Source: Phymatolithon calcareum
Lineage: Eukaryota > Rhodophyta > Florideophyceae > Hapalidiales
Assembly: GCA_977006965.1 (NCBI GenBank)
Contig: OZ345364.1
Coordinates: 1,116,001-1,180,000, forward strand
Direction: 5' to 3'
Length of the DNA: 64,000 bases
The notes beneath the pieces are model-generated. The model was not told where the DNA came from. It did not search any database and saw only the letters and a list, made by a program, of their open reading frames with translations. Each line of letters starts with the position of its first letter. The stretch's first letter is position 1. The position numbers and the translations under genes were made by a program. Below are positions 1 through 11,856 of this stretch, piece after piece.

Positions 1-129
1 TGATATTTCCGCCAGATCGTGTCGAAATCGACCACGCTAACATACAAGAACGATAGACCCTGTTTTTGGCCCAATGGCCTTCGCAAAGTTGCCCGAAGCG
101 TCTGCAGATGCGTTGGTAACTTTTAAATA

Positions 130-1505
130 AAAACTTACACTTCTTCTTCTTCTCTTTGTGGCCCTCAGTTGGGTTAACTTGATGCTCTGATCGCTGAATA
201 TCACTCACACTCGTTGCATACATTTATTTCAAGACTTCGAATTGATAGAATCGAACCATAGCCGACCTATCAATGTTCCCATCAATGTTTTTAATTGATC
301 CGCTCGAGGTGCCGAAGATTGAGTAAATGTGGGAAGAAGAAAAACAAAGTGAAACGAGCCCAGTCTCGGATGCCACAATTGAAAGGACGGCCTGCTTCTC
401 AAGTGCTGTTCTAACTCTGATCAATTTTCAGAATACCGTCAATGGGGATCTAGAGTTTCAGCCCTTTCTCGTTCGTCAAATCCAATTGCACCGGAACTTT
501 CTTCAGAGTTGCAAGAACTTGATTTTTTCATTTCTTGTGTCGCTCATTCTTGGCGTCTGTGTATTAGAGTTTCGAATGCGGATTGCTTGAGATCAACAAT
601 TGTGATTAGGTCATATAGTTGTGGCATAGTGCAATCCGCGATTGGCAAAATGTATTGAAGTAATACAACATTTCTATTGACATCAAGTTAAGTGCACCAG
701 CCACTCACAGAGGCATGTTGTTGTTATTTGACGAGCCCGGTAATGGATAGCTTTCGTTTTCAAAAATGGTCTGAATCTCCTTCCGTCCATTGCGGGAGCA
801 AAATATTCTGCACATAGACAGTACTGAAAATGTGACCCCCGCTTGAAACACAAATCTACCAAAATGTCGAACATTTAAATTTATGAATTGTCCATGTAGT
901 GGAATATTCACAATCGTCTTCTGTGAAATAGATGTTTCGTACAGATTAGAAATTAATCATGGAACTGAGAGTTTGCAGAGGCTATATTCAATGGTCCTCG
1001 AAATAGCAAGTAATAAGTGCGGACTAGCAGTTGACTTGCGAGTTGTGACCGGGACCACAGGCACGAATTGGTGGGTAGCGGGCGCTGATTATTTGATTCC
1101 ATAGCGCAAGTATACGACCTGAGCAGCATTGCGTGAAGTAGCGATGGGCGCAGATCACGGGCCGTGACAGGCGAAGCGAAGGACCGTACCGACTGTTGGC
1201 GAACTTGAGACGTGAGGTGCGGAGAGACGGCGGCGTGAAACATTGCACACGTGGCAGCGGTGTACAACAGAAGTTGCTGTCCCCAGTAAAATCAATCAAT
1301 TATTGATTGTTGCACACTGCCTTTTATTGGTTGATTGATTGTGATATGCCTCGTTAACATCAAGAACGTTGATTAAGTATCAAAGTCAAAAGCCAATGAA
1401 TCGTGATGTGTACTATTGTACACGTGGCACACAAGAACTGGAACGAATTTGTGGGAATTGTGGGTTTGAAGTTTGCACATGATTAATCAATGTTTCAATG
1501 TTTCT
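130..1505. repeat. Segmental duplication, left copy
   Basis: This stretch matches 61215-62690 over nearly its whole length, at roughly 90% identity by eye, and the match resumes at 8832-8930 (against 62690-62785) after the Copia element that splits it. It contains no recognisable gene. A conserved 87-codon frame at 327-590 looks neutral (see rejected items). The right copy carries about 23 extra bases near 61287 and an extra tandem unit near 62455. Confidence 0.85.
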
Positions 1506-1510
1506 CATTT

Positions 1511-1902
1511 TGTCGTCAGAAGGGCCCACTTGGCGCTTCCACGTGTTTACAACGGAGCCAAGCCGTTGTTTGGACAACACGTGGGATGTTTAGTGACGTC
1601 TCTAACTGAGTAAGAGGATCGGCGTTCTTGCCGATCGAGAGGGTTGTGGTGGGAACTCCTCGTGAGCCACACGAGGAAGCGAAATAAAGACAACAGTCAA
1701 TTTACTTCTGAATTCCCACTTGCTCCGAAAACCGTACCGAGCCCAGGGCACGAGCAGATATACCCAAACGCGGGCTGGAATGCGTCGCCAGCGCGCAGAG
1801 CCCAAATTACACAGTTCAAATATGCCCAATAAGATCCCAGACACCACTGTAATCTAGAGCATCATACATATACACCACTGTAAGTATGTGTATGTAACGG
1901 CA
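1511..1902 (-). repeat. 3' LTR of Copia A
   Basis: A direct copy of 8427-8831. On the minus strand it begins TGCCGTTACATACAC, next to the polypurine tract. It lacks a 13-bp duplication of the cgccggcg motif that is present in the other LTR. Confidence 0.93.
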
Positions 1903-1914
1903 CTCCCTCCATTT
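1903..1914 (-). other. Polypurine tract of Copia A
   Basis: On the minus strand AAATGGAGGGAG lies directly upstream of the 3' LTR. The same tract, GAATGGAGGGAG, precedes the 3' LTR of element E at 49635-49646, so it is a conserved priming site for plus-strand DNA synthesis. Confidence 0.8.
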
Positions 1915-2097
1915 GGGCTATCCTGCCCGCTCAGGGAGTGCCCGCCGTGTACGTAATCTTCTCCCTTTCTTTTGATAACGTTCGGGTCTATAGGGGCGAC
2001 ACTGGAACTGGCAAACGGATATAATATTCTCCCCAACACCAAAACAGTCGAAACCCGATACCGCGAACATCCCGAGAATTTCGAAATCGTTCCCACA

Positions 2098-3244
2098 ATG
2101 TCCCAGCGCTCCGAAAACAACAGAAGAGGCTCCGAACAATACCGGCAAAAATGCCGCGCCGAAAAGAAATGTCACCGGGCAGGCACCGCCAGCGCATCTG
2201 AGTGGCACCTCTCCTCGGTAACGTGTGATGTGTCCCCTCCACCGCGAAAAATTGGCAACCGCATGCCCGCACGGCACAAGGCTTGGAATAATCCTCGGCC
2301 GATTCGGAAAAACATATGGAATGTTCGAGCAATCCTCGTCGGCGACGGGTCGACCGGGCGTTGCGGGCGTCGCTTGGAGGTCGGCATCCACTATGGGAGC
2401 TCATCGATGAATGGTGGACACAAATCTTTCCACCAGATTGAGCCACGTTCTCTAAGACTTTGCGAGCGGGAGGACGAATTTTGCACATGGCCATTGCGGG
2501 CTGTATCCGACCGGGCGAAAGATGTTTTCGGAAGGCGCCTTGAGAAAATCGATCCTCCGTTGCTTTACAAGGCTAGTGCCCCCGCGGGAAGGTAGCAACA
2601 TATCATCGAATGCGTCTCTGGCAGTGGTGTCATCTGTTTCGGAGTGTTTCGGTCCTGATCGGCGGCCGATGGCGCGGTCACCATCTCCGGATATTGCTCC
2701 GTATCTTGAAAAGCGCTTCGGAAAATTGGCCCGGCATGTCGAGAACGGACGGAATGGGGACTGTATCTCCGATGCGGTCGTCAACGGAATCGATCGCCTA
2801 CTCGGTAGGAAAGCCGCCACTATAGCCGCAGGTTTGAGCCCCAGCGAAGCTCAGCATGTGTCCTCGAGGGAGTTAGCTCAACGAGTGCAGTCGTTTTCGT
2901 CGGTGAGGCAGGTCGCGCCTCTGTTGCACAAGATGTCCTTCAAGGAAGAATTAAGTGAGCTCCCGGGAAGTATCAGAAAAGCGAACAAATCCAAAGAGTT
3001 GTCGCTCTTCTCCTGGTTGGCGGAGGAGGCGAAAGGCGTCTGGCTCGTGCGATTAACCCAGAGTGGGGTCGTCGACCATTGTGTGGCGATTGACACACGC
3101 GAGGTGCTGATCATAGATAGTGCCGAACTGTACCCAATCCGACTTTTCGAAGAAGTACTTCGAAAATGCGCTGGTGAGGACGTTGATAATCCTCAGATAG
3201 CGGAAGCCTTACAATTGGTAGAGCAGAGACCAAAGAGGAAGTAA
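2098..3244 (+). pseudogene. Antisense accessory gene of Copia A, frameshifted copy
   Basis: Lies between the end of pol and the 3' LTR on the strand opposite to gag-pol, tail to tail with pol (59 bp between stops). It is open from 2098 to 2595 and continues in another frame to 3244, so one frameshift near 2560-2600 breaks it. It is clearly homologous to the intact gene at 48083-49285: both have WNVRAI(L/V)VGDG early, a (G)(D/N)CI(S/A)D block (Cys codon 2762-2764), SGVVDHCV (His codon 3077-3079) and IDSAE (Asp codon 3116-3118). The Cys, His and Asp spacing suggests a papain-like peptidase fold. That is inference from pattern only; I do not recognise a named family. Confidence 0.75.
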
Positions 3245-3303
3245 AAATTGACATTGACGTTGCCTAAAAAATCCTTTAGCCACGAAAAATCCACTGTTCC
3301 GGC

Positions 3304-6300
3304 TCAATAACAAGTTGAGCTGTATTGATAAAGCTTTTTAGCAGCTTGGTTCATGGTCTTCGTAAGACCATCCGCGAGATTGTGGCTGCTCCGGACAAAG
3401 CCTATGTCGGAGATGGAATGATTCTTGTAGCCTTCACGGGCAGCTGCGATATCGATCATCATGCGCTTCTCGGATGTTCGAGATACTTTAGAGATGACAT
3501 CGAAAAGGGATTTGCTGTCCGTGAGTAGACGAAGGGGAATATGAATTCCCAGGATTTTCTCAAGCTCGGCGATTAATGTGAAAGCCACATCAAACATGTC
3601 ACTAAAGGCTATCACCTCCGCTGCCATAACCGACCTGGTGACTCGGCGTGCCTTGTAAGATTTAAAGGACAAGGGAATTGCATTTCCGTTACCATCGGCG
3701 AGTAGCACGATGTATCCTAGCTGTGAAGAGTAGTCCCGGTTGTTTGCAAAGGAAGCGTCCGAAAATCCCACAACTTGAAGGCTCTTAGAGTCCAGGCAGG
3801 GAAAGGATATCGACAGCGGGTTCTTGATGGCGTATCGCACGGTCCGGTTTAGCGCCTTAATGCAGGTAGACTTGTTCTCAGTATAGATGGTCTCCGTCAC
3901 CTGAGCCAATTGAGAGATTTCAAACAGGCAGTCGAGACGGGAATTGCTAAGCCACGCGATCTTCATTCGCATCGAACGGAACTGAGAGAAGCTAGAAGAC
4001 GTCGGAAGCTCCTCGAGTTTTCGAAGGTAATGATTTTGGTCTAGCTTGTATCCAGATTCCTTATCTCCCGAGAGCTGGAAACCGGCGAACGTGACAGGGA
4101 GAATCTCCTCCTCTGACATTTCAAACTTGTCGTGGGTCTTTCGGCACGACTGCCGAGACGCCGCGGTACCTGTCCGCAAGAGGTCGTCCACATAGCTGCC
4201 GCTAAGCCCCTCGAGTAAGCCATCCTTAATGAGTACATAGAGGGCAGAGTCCGAGTCTAAAGGCGCCATAGATAGATCTTCCCGGAGATATTTGTCCAGT
4301 GTGGCGTGCCAGAGGTCGCCCGATTCACAGAGCTCATAAAGCGGATGAAGAAGTTGAAGAAACATGCCCTTGTCAACTTCAAATTCAGCGGCAGGATTTC
4401 GGATGAACACATCGCGGGCTAGTCCACCGGCTGACTGGAGATAGGCCTTTGTCACATCCGCCGTCCACACATCAAAGCCGAAGAGGGACGCGAGAGCGAG
4501 TAGCAAACGGGCAGAGCTAGGCTGCAGAGTTTTCGAACTGTGGACCATGAGGTGCTTCAGTCTATCGCGGTGTCCTCCAATGACATAACGGGCCTTGTAT
4601 TTGACTTTACCATCCTCCGTGGATTTGATTGCCAGGACGAAGCGCGCAGTGAGTGTGTTCGCGCCATCGGGAAGTTCTTCTTGAATGAGAACTCTGAACG
4701 TGCCTCGCTCCAAAAGCCCTTTGATTTCCTTAATCTTAGCCTCTCTCATCGCAGGTGAGCTAGCGCGGGGGTCTTTCTCGTCAATAACCTCGGTAAGGAA
4801 AGTCGCACTTGCCCTCGGGGACCTAAATGGCTTAAGCGATTTATGGATTTGTGAGACGAATGACTCAGATATCTCATCAGGGGGAAGGTACATTTTGACT
4901 TGAGCTATTCCAAAAGGTCTCGCAGGCGCTATTTCCGCATCGCGAACGTAGAAAAGCTTTCGTTCTGGCTCTGTCTCGACAACTTCATAGGGACCCATCC
5001 ACTCTCCGATGCGATGCTCAACCTGCTTCTCCCTCCAGACCAGCACTTGATCACCCGGTTCGTAGTTTTTATCCGCGGCAGACGGGGCGCCGTGCCTTAG
5101 AGCGTGGTTGACTTTCATGCGGGCAATGTGCTTAGCCATATCACGCCTGGCCGCCATAGCGATATTGGCACGGCTTGCCAATGACGCCTTCGGGTTGATA
5201 GTTTCGGTCAGGGCGCGCACAGAGGGATATTCACCAAACGCGAGGGATGATGGAACAAGACCTTCGGGTCCAAGCGCGTGTCGTTCATGGCCTTAATCGC
5301 GAAACAGAGCAATAGCTCGCGCTGGCCACCGGGGAACGACAGACGAAGCTTGCGATAAGTATTTCGGAGCGGTTCGTGGTAACGCTCTCCTATGCCGAGG
5401 CTTGAGTGTGCTTCGATACCGGTGCGGCTCACACTGACGTTGGAGAGGGCGGCGATACTGCCGAACATCTCGCCGAAATTAGTACCTTGGTCCACCACAA
5501 TTGTGTTCGGAAGCCCGGTATAGATGTATGCCCAGCATTCGAGGAATATTCTCCAAATAGTAGGCGTCTCGCAGTTCGGGAGAAAACGGGCGGCGGAAAA
5601 CCTTGTTCCTTCGTCAACAACATGTAGGACAGGTGAACCGTCTATATACATAATATCCATGAACAGACGCTCGTTGAAACGAACATCTTCTGCGCCCAGG
5701 GAAACACGGAAGCGTTTGGGAGCATGTTGAATACGCTGAAAAGGGTCACAACGCTTAACCAGATCTTCGAGAGTCTTCAGAATTGACGGCGAGGTGTCTT
5801 CTGGACGGCCGCGTCGGAGAAGGTTATACAGCTTGTTCGGCAAGGGGTGAGCAAACTGTCGGTGGAGCTTTAGGAGCTGGGTGCGCGTGAAAAACCTCTG
5901 ACGTGGGAAACTCATTGCGGCGTATACATGATTATCATGTCGGATCAATTGCATTTCCCAAACGTCAGTGTATGTCAAAGCATCTCCTTCCAATGAGGTG
6001 ACTACCCTTTTTATAAGGCGGTTGGTAACTGTCTCTGCGAGTAAAGATTCTCCGGCAAGAACATCGAGTCCCAGCAATGGCGGAATATCCGCGGCCACAA
6101 TGTCCATGGTGATGACGACAGGAGGAAACCCATTCGGAGTCGCAAGAGGTAGCTCCACGATGCCAAGGGACTCGAACACAGCATCGGCGAAACGGAATCG
6201 CCGGTAAGACTTCTCCATGGGGATGCTTCGCCTTCTTAATGAGGATAAGACGCGATTAAGCTCCTTGCGTCCAATGACAGAGGTAGGAGCTCCAATGTCA

Positions 6301-6479
6301 ACACAGAACCCAGGGTGGCGGGTTGAGTTACCAACTTTCCGAAGGGCTGTTATGTGTATGTTTGAGGCATCAATGGTCTCGATGCCATCTTGAGGTCGAC
6401 GAAATGAACTCTTCGAAGGTCGTAGGAATTTGTCTCGGCGACGGTGATATCTCGAAATACCCCGCCGCCGATCTAAAAA
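3304..6479 (-). pseudogene. pol polyprotein of Copia A, one frameshift
   Basis: Read in the -1 frame after gag. Order: aspartic protease (DIGAPTSVIG motif, then PPLLGLDVL), integrase zinc region (second Cys of the CX2C pair is Phe here, CDPF against CDPC in element E), integrase catalytic core with D, D and E in MDIMYIDG, VVDQGTNF and GIGERYH, reverse transcriptase with YVDDLL, and RNase H (SDASFANN, then LTDSKSLFD). A 2-base difference relative to E near 5283 shifts the frame between the integrase tail (open 5208-6479) and the reverse transcriptase half (open 3304-5220). The zinc-site change and LYEL for LYGL in the reverse transcriptase also suggest loss of function. Confidence 0.92.
6436..6479 (-). 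promoter_or_regulatory. Putative -1 frameshift signal at the gag-pol junction of Copia A
   Basis: The gag frame ends GAT-TTT-TAG: five T (A5 at 6475-6479 on the plus strand) overlap the stop codon. A tRNA on TTT can re-pair one base back and continue into pol. Five bases after the T-run a stem begins: CGGCGGCGGGGTAT (6457-6470) pairs with ATATCACCGTCGCCG (6436-6450) with one bulged A. The same layout occurs in element E with compensating base changes. Confidence 0.6.
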
Positions 6480-8374
6480 TCCTGGGCGAAATCCGGGCGG
6501 TCCCTACAGGACAGCGCGCAGCTGGAGCTTCCCTTAGTGTCTTGAGATGGAGAGCTTTCCATCGCCACCTGTACACAGTGGGTGAAGTATTCTAGCTCCT
6601 CGTCCTCCTCCATGGAGACAACTAGATTGGTCTGCGCAGGAGCTCCTTCGTCGATTGCATCGAATGCCGCGAGGTCTGATTCAGCTACGAGGAGAGTCTC
6701 GTCGTCTGCTTCGATCTCCGAAGGATGTGCGTCTCCCTCCATTCCCTGAATGAGATCGTGGACAACATGTACGGCAGGGACCCCGCTCTCAAGTTTCTTC
6801 CGCTGGTACTCGCGGACAGCTCCAGGGTTACATTTCCGATCCCTTTTGAAGTGGTCCTTCGAACCACAGCGGTAGCAGAGCTTATGTTTCCCGTCTTCTC
6901 CAATAGGGTTCTTGTCAGCGGGCCGAATGTTGTGAGCCACACCACCTTGGGGCATGCGAGTCGAGCGACTGCCGGGAGGATCGTGTTTGCGTACGTAGCG
7001 AGGGTTTCGTCCGTAGCGCTCGTACCAAACATCTCGTGCCTCCACGTCTGTAATGTGCATATTGTCCGGACCCCTCGAGGAACCTACTTTCATAGATAGG
7101 ACAAGTGAGCCTCTTAGAGCAGTCACGAAGTCATTGAACGAAAAGTTCATTGTAGGGAGCTGGGAGATAGCTTGAAATGCCCAAGGAGCCTCGCGAACGG
7201 CATTCCGGAGGAAGCGTATCTTATTCTCTTCCTTGCGAAAGGCGGGAGGACACTATGGTGTGAGTTGGTTGATCCTATTAACCACCGCCGTAAGGCCATC
7301 AGAATCTTCCGCGATCTCTTTCGTCCACATAAACGACGAAAGGCGAAGGCTTTCAAGCTCGTGCTGAACCTGAAGCTGACGGGCATCGCTGTCGTATTCG
7401 GTCTTCATCATGTCTACCAATTCTGGGTACGACATGTTTGCCTTGTGGTGCTCGAAGAAAAAGTGCCGAGCGGGTCCTTTGAATACGTTCACGAAGAAAT
7501 CGGCCTTCTGCTGTGAGGTCAGCTGGAGCTTGTTGGCACAGATATCGTAATCTCGAACGGTCATCTCAATAGACTCGGTGATGTCACCCGAAAAGCGTTC
7601 GTTCTTAAAATAGTATTGAACGCTTGACGCCTTCTTCGCCAGGTCTCCTGCATGCCTGTAGCCACTGGAGAGCTCGGGAACGGCCTGTAGGTGCGGGTCG
7701 CTTGCGCTTGCCGGAGTGGGAGCTTGCAAGAACTTCATGCCCTGAACCACACGGTTATCCTGGGGGACGTTAGAGCTCAAGTTGCGGAACGATGCTGGGT
7801 GTTGGGAGAACGGTGGAGTCGGCTGTGTCGGCTGGTCTCGGGCTGGATCATTCTGGGATCCATTCAAGGACACATCAGAGTCTCGAGGACGAGGCAAGCT
7901 GCCATAACGGATGGGATTGGCCGAACCGCGGTTGAAGCGGTATTGCTCAATAACCGAGGAAACTTCCTCTGCGTCGCACTCAAGCATGGAGGCGAACCAG
8001 ACATAGGTCATCAGGCTCCTGTTCTCCAGATCTTGAGCAGGGAGATTCAACTCAGCATGTAGATCATCGGGAACGAACATTGCGTCATAATGATCCATTA
8101 CCGCCTGTAAGACGGCCACAGGAAAGAGCGGAGACGTAAAGAACTGTTCGGTGAAAACAGATCGAGGAGCAGGAAGGGCAGACTTCACTCCTTCGTAGAT
8201 TTCGTCAGAGGTATCTTCCATGCCGGGAGGATTGTTTTCGAGGATCGCCTTGCAAAGATCGATGATCTCATTGGCGAGAGCGGTTCTCGGCTTGATGAAG
8301 CTGCATCTCTTGAGCAACTTCGCATGCCGGGCCTCAACGGCAGCACGGGTAGTTACACCGCTCTGGCTGGCCAT
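6473..8374 (-). pseudogene. gag of Copia A, one nonsense codon
   Basis: Homologous along its whole length to the 630-residue gag of element E. It is a single reading frame from ATG at 8374 to the stop at 6473, interrupted only by TAG at 7253-7255 where E has CAG (Gln, in LTPQCPP). Shared landmarks are ARHAKLLKRC near the N-terminus, a central capsid-like helical segment (SIEMTVRDYDIC, then GPARHFFFEH) and a zinc knuckle CYRCGSKDHFKRDRKC near the C-terminus, spaced CX2CX4HX6C. It supplies particle proteins for reverse transcription. The nonsense codon would truncate it before the zinc knuckle. Confidence 0.9.
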
Positions 8375-8426
8375 CTTGCCCAGGTTGGTCGATGTTCTCG
8401 CTAAGTAGACCCAACGAAATCCGGAT

Positions 8427-8831
8427 TGTCGTCAGAAGGGCCCACTTGGCGCTTCCACGTGTTTACAACGGAGCCAAGCCGTTGTTTGGACAACACGTGG
8501 GATGGTTAGTGACGTCTCTAGCCGAGTAAGAAGATCTGCGTTCTTGCCGATCGAGAGGGTTGTGGTGGGAACTCCTCGTGAGCCACACGAGGAAGCGAAA
8601 TAAAGACAACAGTCAATTTACTTCTGAATTCCCACTTGCTCCGAGAACCGTACCGAGGCCAGGGCAAGAGCAGATATACCCAAACGCGGGCTGGAATGCG
8701 TCGCCGGCGCTAGTCGCCGGCGCGCACAGCCCAAATTAAACAGTTCAAATATGCCCAATAAGATCTCAGACACCATTGCAATCTAGAACATCATACATAT
8801 ACACCACTGTATGTATGTGTATGTAACGACA
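8427..8831 (-). repeat. 5' LTR of Copia A
   Basis: Reads TGTCGT...CTGACGACA on the minus strand, followed by the putative primer-binding region ATCCGGATTTCG (8415-8426), which is close to that of elements D and E. A CCGGCG motif is duplicated in this LTR but not in the 3' LTR. Confidence 0.93.
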
Positions 8832-8836
8832 CATTT

Positions 8837-10890
8837 TGACTAAATATTCAAATCGACTGAATATACGACGTACACGATTCATCAATCAGTCTGCCCTCGT
8901 AACCATCTGGGTAATCGATCGACACTGGAGCCGAAAATCACGCGTTTTATATCAGCTGAGGGGTGGTCGTGCGAAGCCCAATTTTATCATAAATGAAAAG
9001 CCCTGGCACGTTAAAAATCATGATTTAGCAGGCGACGTTTGTTACTATCCCCACCATGCTCAGAATTATCTTGGAAATCATTGCGTTTTGACGATTGTTT
9101 TGAGAACACGGCGAGAACTATTCATAATCGTCCGAGCCATGGCAATACTGCGACACGGCGTCGACTGGGAGGTATAAATGATGAAGACCGGCGAACTTTG
9201 TCAACACCCCTTGGCTTTATACCAAGGCAGTAATCATTCCTAGTTTTAGTATTCAATGAAATCTGATGAAGTTCAAGCGCTTTGCTTCGGATTAAATATC
9301 ATGTAGAGCGCATGATCATCACGTGGATTCCTTGGTATAGTTACAATATCCCGGAGATGACAATTCATAGAGCGTGCGATTGTGATCCGGCGTTGCGCGG
9401 TAATGTTCGAAGACCTCTGTTAATATCAAATAACTTCCATGTGTGTGGATTAGATAGTCCTTCCATTGAGAACTAGAAGCATTTGGGAGAGTGGGAGACA
9501 GATCTGCATTGCTGTTCATAAAGAAGACGTTTTTACAGACGGATGCTGAATACAACGTTTTGGACTATTCTTATTACAGCTAGCAAGGTTTCGTCACATA
9601 CAGCAAAACTTTCCTGACGAATCTATCGCGTTGACTAGAAAGAAACACGGAGTAGATGACTGAGAGTCGAAAATAAAGAGTAAGGCACCGCACTAAAGAT
9701 TAGAGTAAATGCAGTTGCAATACCTCGTGAGAGACTGCCAACCAACACTAGAAGACAATTCTCTGGTAAGAAAACCTGCATGTCGTCATACATATGCGTG
9801 AATAACAATGACTGGAAACATATATGAGTTAATGCGAGTTAGACTTCACATTATTCTCAGATAGTAAAAGTTGGATATCATCCAGCTTACGGAGAAAGAG
9901 GAATCCGGCGAGAGGTGGTGATAGTAGAAGTACGTGAAGGAAGATCGGAATTGACGAGAAGATCGTCGATTACCGCCGCGAAGAGGACCCGATATCAAAA
10001 ATCCTGCCACATTGTAGAATGAGAAGAAAAGTTAGACCTCCGAGAATGTACAGGAGTGTCGCGTGTGATGTTTTCGACGAGCGTAATACACCTTGTAGCG
10101 CGCAATGAAGATCTAAATAATGACCCGTAGCCAGAACATAAATATGCTCAACATGTCGAACGAACCTTCTTCACGCTCTCCTCACGGCATGAGGATCTCC
10201 CGACACTTTCTCAAGAATTGGTGTGAGATCTGTACCTGTAGATGCATGTCGAGTGAGTAGACAGTATGTACCGTCTATCGTTAACTGCCGCGTAGAGCAT
10301 CAATAGACCATTTCGCGAGTGGGAAGAGGTCAACCGACGGCGGTGCGCTTAAATGGTGTCCTGGTGAAAAGATCTTGCGTCGTAACGAGTCTCCACACCA
10401 CGTGGTGTCAGCAATGAATAATTGTGGGGTGACACGTGGTTTGATAGCTTTGAACTGTCTAAAATAAAGGCACACCGTGGCATCTGGTGTAGTGAAGCAC
10501 ACGAGACTGGTCTGCATTCAGCGTTGTATGCGGACCGATCTCGCTGGAAGCCTTCTGAGGTTGTATCGGCCTTATGGATCAAGCTTTCCTGATCTTAATT
10601 GATGTAAATGAGAACCTTGGGTTCAAGGCCAATGGACTTATCGTGCAATGAGAGGTCTTATTGTCCATATGGGGGGCCCAGTAGGCGGTTCGTTGCAATA
10701 TTAATTGAAATATTTGCAAAATACAGACAAGGGCTGAGGCCGTGCATGCATGCATCGAGCAATTATGTTCAGTTTGGCTTATGGTTCTGTTTTTAATTTG
10801 AGTGCACTCTCGCAAAGGTTGACCTCCCCCGCTGGCGAGAAAATCCCACTATCATCTTTCTGTCCTTTAATCCATTCCTAAGCACGCCGA
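8837..10890. other. Non-coding stretch; I see no supported gene
   Basis: The first ~95 bases continue the segmental duplication (matching 62695-62785). After that no frame has a recognisable domain. The longest open frames (113 codons at 8836-9177 and 78-codon frames near 10300-10800) lack motifs and codon bias. A perfect 12-bp palindrome, caccacgtggtg, lies near 10395. Confidence 0.5.
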
Positions 10891-10905
10891 ACGAAGCGAA
10901 GAGCC

Positions 10906-11667
10906 ATGTCCAGGGCACCAAATCTTCATCCCCGTGAAGCCCATGGGGAAAGAGAAAGAGCCTCTGCCAATTCACATGGGCCTTCCGCGGGAACTTCGAG
11001 CTCCGTGCAGAGGCGTGCGCTCGTGGCCAGCCTTGGCAGTCTACCGGTTACTGTGACATCAGCAAAGAATGAGGGCATTGTTCTGATTCAAGGTTTCGAG
11101 GAGAGAATGGGCAAAAAATTTGAAGAACTGGAGACCAAACTGGAGAAGTCCGCGGCTTGCATGAGTCGTGTATCAGCCGGAAATTCACGTCCGAGCAGCA
11201 CGGAGAGTCGCCCAAATAACGAAAAGAAACGAATACTTTCCCCGTTGCCGGAGAGGGTACCGTATCTGGCAGACATAGTGGAGAAGGACCGTCGGCCATT
11301 TCTGAGAAAATGGATATGCGCAGGTACTTTACTATCATTCAGCAAAGCATTTCCACAAGTTGGACATTGGATACCGCCTCAACTAAGGTGTTCGGCAACT
11401 GTTGCCAACAACGCTAGCATTACGAGCGATGTTTCAGGGCTGGCTGTTATGTTTTTCTCTGTGGAGACCTACCACGTCTGGGATCGATACCACCAGGCAA
11501 ATGGAAAATTCTGGCCTTTCGTGCTTCGAAACGCTATATCAAGCCTGATTCTGGACTTCCGAAACTCCGAGTTTGACCACGATAGGACAGCAATTCCTTC
11601 TAAAGGTGGGAAGACAGAGCCTGAATGTGTGGGTTTTGAAACGCACAAGTTGGCACACTGGGTTTAG
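10906..11667 (+). CDS. Hypothetical protein, probably first gene of a Tnp2-like DNA transposon
   Basis: 253 codons from ATG. The N-terminal third is Ser/Arg-rich and low-complexity, then a short helical, charged stretch (FEERMGKKFEELETKLEK) looks like a coiled coil, and the C-terminal half is globular with several Trp. No family recognised. A second frame, 11857-12834, follows on the same strand and may belong to the same gene: a GTAAGT at about 11758 and a TTTGTATAG at about 11866 could bound an intron, but the first frame already ends before it. It lies upstream of the decayed transposase, so it is probably an accessory gene of that element. Confidence 0.45.
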   Translation: MSRAPNLHPREAHGERERASANSHGPSAGTSSSVQRRALVASLGSLPVTVTSAKNEGIVLIQGFEERMGKKFEELETKLEKSAACMSRVSAGNSRPSSTESRPNNEKKRILSPLPERVPYLADIVEKDRRPFLRKWICAGTLLSFSKAFPQVGHWIPPQLRCSATVANNASITSDVSGLAVMFFSVETYHVWDRYHQANGKFWPFVLRNAISSLILDFRNSEFDHDRTAIPSKGGKTEPECVGFETHKLAHWV

Positions 11668-11856
11668 TCGGGTTGTTCCCTGGCGGAAAGCCAAGGGCGG
11701 CGCGAAGCGCCGACCTTTATAGAAAAAACAATGGATCAAAGGTGATCTTTCATGGTGTAAGTACGCATCGAAACCTATTGTACTGCAATGAATGTAATGC
11801 TATCTGTAATGGCTTGCTGTAAATGCAAGCTGTAATGACAATTTGAAGGGAGCTAT

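Larger units (their letters stand above)
1511..8831 (-). mobile_element. Copia element A, complete with two LTRs, decayed
   Basis: Bounded by LTRs of 392 and 405 bp that start TGTCGTCAG and end ACG(A/G)CA, and flanked by the 5-bp target duplication cattt (1506-1510 and 8832-8836). Reading from 8831 down, it carries 5' LTR, gag, pol (protease, integrase, reverse transcriptase, RNase H), an extra gene on the opposite strand, a polypurine tract and the 3' LTR. The two LTRs differ by about 17 substitutions and one 13-bp indel by my count, so the insertion is not recent. gag has one nonsense codon and pol one frameshift. The sister locus at 62.7 kb lacks it and shows a single copy of the target. 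Confidence 0.95.

Noticed and set aside
1-130. Fragment of another Copia integrase at the left edge (minus strand)
   Set aside because: A frame with VDFDTIWRKY-like sequence hints at it, but it is too short and the match too weak to claim.
327-590. 87-codon frame conserved in both segmental duplicates (also at 61433-61696)
   Set aside because: Both frames are open and end alike, but by my count about 11 of the differences change the amino acid and about 3 do not, as expected for neutral DNA. No motif is seen.
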